A stretch of 8,053 nucleotides of DNA from an uncultured Bacillota bacterium. GTDB taxonomy: Bacteria > Bacillota_I > Bacilli_A > Erysipelotrichales > Erysipelotrichaceae. The first letter of the stretch is position 1. Every line of letters begins with the position of its first letter. The stretch covers positions 1-8,053 of the forward strand of contig CAMOMM010000034.1 of NCBI GenBank assembly GCA_946619805.1, read 5' to 3'. Made by a program: the position numbers and the translations under genes. The notes under the pieces were generated by a model. It saw nothing but the letters and a program-made list of their open reading frames with translations. It was not told the DNA's origin and made no database searches. Shown here one piece after another: positions 6,290-8,053 of this stretch.

Positions 6290-6730
6290 ATGAAAGTAGT
6301 AGTACAGAAGGTATCACAGGCCAGATGTGTCGTTGATGGAAAAATAACAGGAGAGATCGGTACGGGTTACATGCTGCTGGTGGGGTTCGGACACGAAGAC
6401 ACCAGGGAAACAGCGAAAAAGTATGCCCGGAAAATTGCCAGACTCCGTATTTTTGAGGACGAAAACGGCAAGATCAACCGCAGCATCTTTGATGTTGGCG
6501 GCAGTATTCTGTCAATATCGCAGTTTACGCTGTATGGAGATGCCAGAAAGGGTAACCGTCCGGGCTTTACTGCTGCCTTAGGCGGTCCTCAGGCGATAGA
6601 ACTGTATGACTACTTCAATGAATGTCTGAGAGAGGAAGGCCTGACTGTTGAAACCGGTATATTCGGTGCCATGATGAGCATTTCTCTGACCAACGAAGGT
6701 CCGATAACCATAATTCTGGATAATCTGTAG
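6290..6730 (+). CDS. dtd: D-aminoacyl-tRNA deacylase Dtd
   Basis: A 146-residue cytoplasmic enzyme that removes D-amino acids (and mischarged glycine) from tRNA, preventing their use in translation; it acts as a dimer. Conserved motifs are SQFTLYGD (77-84) followed by ARKGNRPGF (85-93), and NEGPIT (135-140) with the Gly137-Pro138 pair matching the chirality-selecting Gly-cisPro motif. The N-terminus MKVVVQKVSQARCVVDGK is the family's usual start and the length is normal. The start at 6290 is therefore preferred; a GTG at 6233 would add 19 unrelated residues upstream of and across the promoter. No Shine-Dalgarno site precedes 6290, and the -10 box is only 9 bases away, so the mRNA is probably leaderless. 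It is the first gene of an operon with DUF951 and ychF. Confidence 0.95.
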   Translation: MKVVVQKVSQARCVVDGKITGEIGTGYMLLVGFGHEDTRETAKKYARKIARLRIFEDENGKINRSIFDVGGSILSISQFTLYGDARKGNRPGFTAALGGPQAIELYDYFNECLREEGLTVETGIFGAMMSISLTNEGPITIILDNL

Positions 6731-6745
6731 AAATGGGGAATGTAT

Positions 6746-6934
6746 ATGGAATACAAGTTAGATGACATCATTGAAATGAAAAAAGAACACCCGTGCCACA
6801 AGTCAAAGCAGTGGCGCATTATCAGAATGGGTGCTGATATCAGAATTAAATGTCTGGGCTGCGGAAACAGTGTTCTGATGCCCAGAAGTGAATTTGAGAG
6901 AAAACTGAAAAAAGTTGTCTCAAGCGAGGAGTAA
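6746..6934 (+). CDS. DUF951 family small protein
   Basis: A 62-residue basic protein. HPC (15-17), RIIRMGADIRIKCLGCG (24-40) and PRSEF (46-50) match the DUF951 family (YyzM in Bacillus subtilis, recalled from memory). Three cysteines, Cys17, Cys36 and Cys39, with CLGC as a knuckle, suggest metal or nucleic-acid binding, but no function is established to my knowledge. The start at 6746 is preferred over the in-frame ATG at 6740, because GGGGA (6735-6739) gives a 6-base spacer to 6746 but none to 6740, and homologs begin near MYxLGD. It begins 15 bases after the dtd stop and ends 3 bases before ychF; its last codons contain the ychF ribosome binding site GAGGAG (6926-6931), so the two genes are tightly linked. 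Confidence 0.88.
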   Translation: MEYKLDDIIEMKKEHPCHKSKQWRIIRMGADIRIKCLGCGNSVLMPRSEFERKLKKVVSSEE

Positions 6935-6937
6935 AAT

Positions 6938-8038
6938 ATGCCATTAACAGCGGGAATCATAGGATTGCCAAATGTAGGTAAGTCAACATTGTTCAATGCC
7001 ATTACCAAATCTCAGGTTGAAGCTGCCAACTATCCGTTCGCAACCATCAATCCAAACGTCAAGACCGTAGAAGTGCCTGATGAAAGAGTAGATAAGCTCA
7101 GTGCAATGTTCAAGCCGAAAAAAACCATAAAAACAACCTTTGAGTTTACTGACATTGCCGGACTGGTAAGAGGAGCTTCAAGAGGCGAAGGTCTGGGGAA
7201 CAAGTTTCTGGGCCATATCAGGGAAGTTGATGCGATCTGTCATGTAGTAAGATGCTTCGATGACAACAGCATTACCCATGTGGAAAACTCTGTTGATCCA
7301 AGAAGAGACATTGAAATCGTAAATGTCGAACTGGCACTGGCGGATCTGGATACCGTTCAGAACCGCATCAGTAAGGTTGAAAGAAAAGCTCAGACCAAGG
7401 AAAAGGATGCAGTTAAGGAATATGAACTGCTGAAGAAACTGAAAAAGGCACTGGAAGAAGGCCAGGGAGCCCGCAGCGTTGAACTGAACGATGAGGAAAA
7501 AGCCATTGTCAGATCATTCAACCTGCTGACCATCAAACCGGTCATCTATATTGCCAACATGTCCGAAACCGACATCAGTCATCCGGAAGACAATGCCTAT
7601 TATCAGGAAGTTAAGAAGATCGCTGATGAGGAAGGCAATAAGGTCATTGCCATAACCGCCAGAATGGAAGAGGAACTCTCCCGGCTGGACGAAGAAGAAA
7701 GACAGCTGTTTCTGGAAGACATGGGTCTTACCCACAGCGGACTGGATGAAATCATTGTAACTGCCTACTCAATTCTTAATCTGTGTACGTTTTTTACCGT
7801 TGGGACCGATGAGGTCAGAGCCTGGACGTTCACCAAGGGAATGAAGGCCCCGGATTGTGCAGGAGTTATTCATTCAGATTTTAAGAAAGGCTTTATCAGA
7901 GCTGAGGTATTCAGTTATAATGATATTATGGAATACGGAAGCGAACAGGCTTTGAAGGAAGCCGGTAAGCTGAGAGTAGAAGGAAAAGAATACGTTGTAC
8001 AGGATGGCGACATCATGCATATAAGATTCCATGTTTAA
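6938..8038 (+). CDS. ychF: Redox-regulated ATPase YchF (Obg/OLA1 family)
   Basis: A complete 366-residue cytoplasmic P-loop NTPase of the OLA1/YchF group, which binds ATP rather than GTP, associates with ribosomes and is linked to stress responses. It shows G1 GLPNVGKST (9-17), G3 DIAG (72-75) followed by LVRGASRGEGLGN, and a non-canonical G4 NMSE (207-210) in place of NKxD, which explains the changed nucleotide preference. A charged helical region (about 138-192) forms the coiled-coil arm. The C-terminal TGS domain spans about 283-366, including the conserved RAWTFTKG (294-301), EGKEYVVQDGD (348-358) and a final FHV. Length is typical. GAGGAG lies 6 bases before the ATG. It is third in the dtd operon; no terminator follows, and a ribosome binding site overlaps its stop, so the operon continues. 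Confidence 0.97.
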   Translation: MPLTAGIIGLPNVGKSTLFNAITKSQVEAANYPFATINPNVKTVEVPDERVDKLSAMFKPKKTIKTTFEFTDIAGLVRGASRGEGLGNKFLGHIREVDAICHVVRCFDDNSITHVENSVDPRRDIEIVNVELALADLDTVQNRISKVERKAQTKEKDAVKEYELLKKLKKALEEGQGARSVELNDEEKAIVRSFNLLTIKPVIYIANMSETDISHPEDNAYYQEVKKIADEEGNKVIAITARMEEELSRLDEEERQLFLEDMGLTHSGLDEIIVTAYSILNLCTFFTVGTDEVRAWTFTKGMKAPDCAGVIHSDFKKGFIRAEVFSYNDIMEYGSEQALKEAGKLRVEGKEYVVQDGDIMHIRFHV

Positions 8039-8053
8039 AGGAGGGCATGAAAA
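8038..8053 (+). other. Strong ribosome binding site of the next gene at the window edge
   Basis: AAGGAGG (8038-8044) overlaps the last base of the ychF stop. An ATG follows at 8047-8049 (ATG AAA A), but the gap from GGAGG is only 2 bases, unusually tight. Either this ATG starts the next gene (MK...) or the real start lies just outside the window. In streptococci the gene after ychF is often pth, and in Bacillus rpsF; nothing here can decide. Confidence 0.5.

Noticed and set aside
6285..6293. Mini-frame ATG-ATA-TGA overlapping the dtd start
   Set aside because: It is a two-codon frame that arises from the AT-rich sequence; with transcription starting at about 6287 its ATG would not even be in the mRNA.
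6610..7008. 132-codon open frame antisense to dtd, the DUF951 gene and ychF
   Set aside because: It crosses three well-supported genes in the other direction and has no recognisable motif.
7556..7567. NMSE in place of NKxD in YchF as a damaged GTPase
   Set aside because: A non-canonical G4 is the normal state of YchF/OLA1 proteins and underlies their ATP preference.
1..8053. CRISPR arrays, tRNA or rRNA genes, insertion sequences, phage or toxin-antitoxin genes
   Set aside because: No regularly spaced repeats, no tRNA cloverleaf or TTCGA-type arm in the gaps, no transposase or integrase motifs, and base composition looks uniform by eye across the window.

Overview
The window is ordinary chromosomal bacterial DNA with mid-range, slightly AT-rich composition, strong Gram-positive style Shine-Dalgarno sites (AAAGGAGG, GAGGAA, AAGGAGG) and short gaps between genes. 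A gene for a DUF951 protein directly before ychF, a NatA/YhaQ-type ABC exporter and a lipoprotein phosphatase of the HCxxGKDRTG type all point to Bacillota. The phosphatase looks, from memory, like proteins of gut Clostridia and Erysipelotrichia, but the class is an inference. No phage, plasmid, insertion sequence, CRISPR array, tRNA or rRNA is visible, and no gap between genes exceeds about 130 bases.

Left part (1-1610): the first 42 codons of a minus-strand FAD/NAD(P)-binding oxidoreductase diverge from a plus-strand major facilitator transporter. The 46 bases between the two start codons are almost a mirror image: start codons, ribosome binding sites and -10 boxes all sit symmetrically about one point. 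The transporter gene ends in a rho-independent terminator.

Middle (1631-4905): an ABC ATPase and its ABC-2 permease overlap by ATGA and form a two-gene exporter unit. A separate gene with its own extended -10 promoter and strong ribosome binding site encodes a lipoprotein that combines an unusual N-terminal beta-rich domain with a Cys-based tyrosine/dual-specificity phosphatase domain. A bidirectional terminator separates it from the convergent rarA gene.

Right part (4909-8053): rarA (replication-associated AAA+ ATPase, minus strand) diverges from a plus-strand housekeeping operon: dtd (D-aminoacyl-tRNA deacylase), a small DUF951 protein, ychF (ATPase of the Obg-like family) and a further gene whose ribosome binding site lies at the window edge. 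dtd appears to be leaderless, with a perfect TATAAT box only 9 bases before its ATG. The rarA transcript should begin with a hairpin at its very first base. This block concerns replication-fork repair, translation quality control and ribosome-associated nucleotide binding. No wholly new multi-gene system is evident; the most unusual features are the two divergent intergenic regions and the architecture of the phosphatase lipoprotein.
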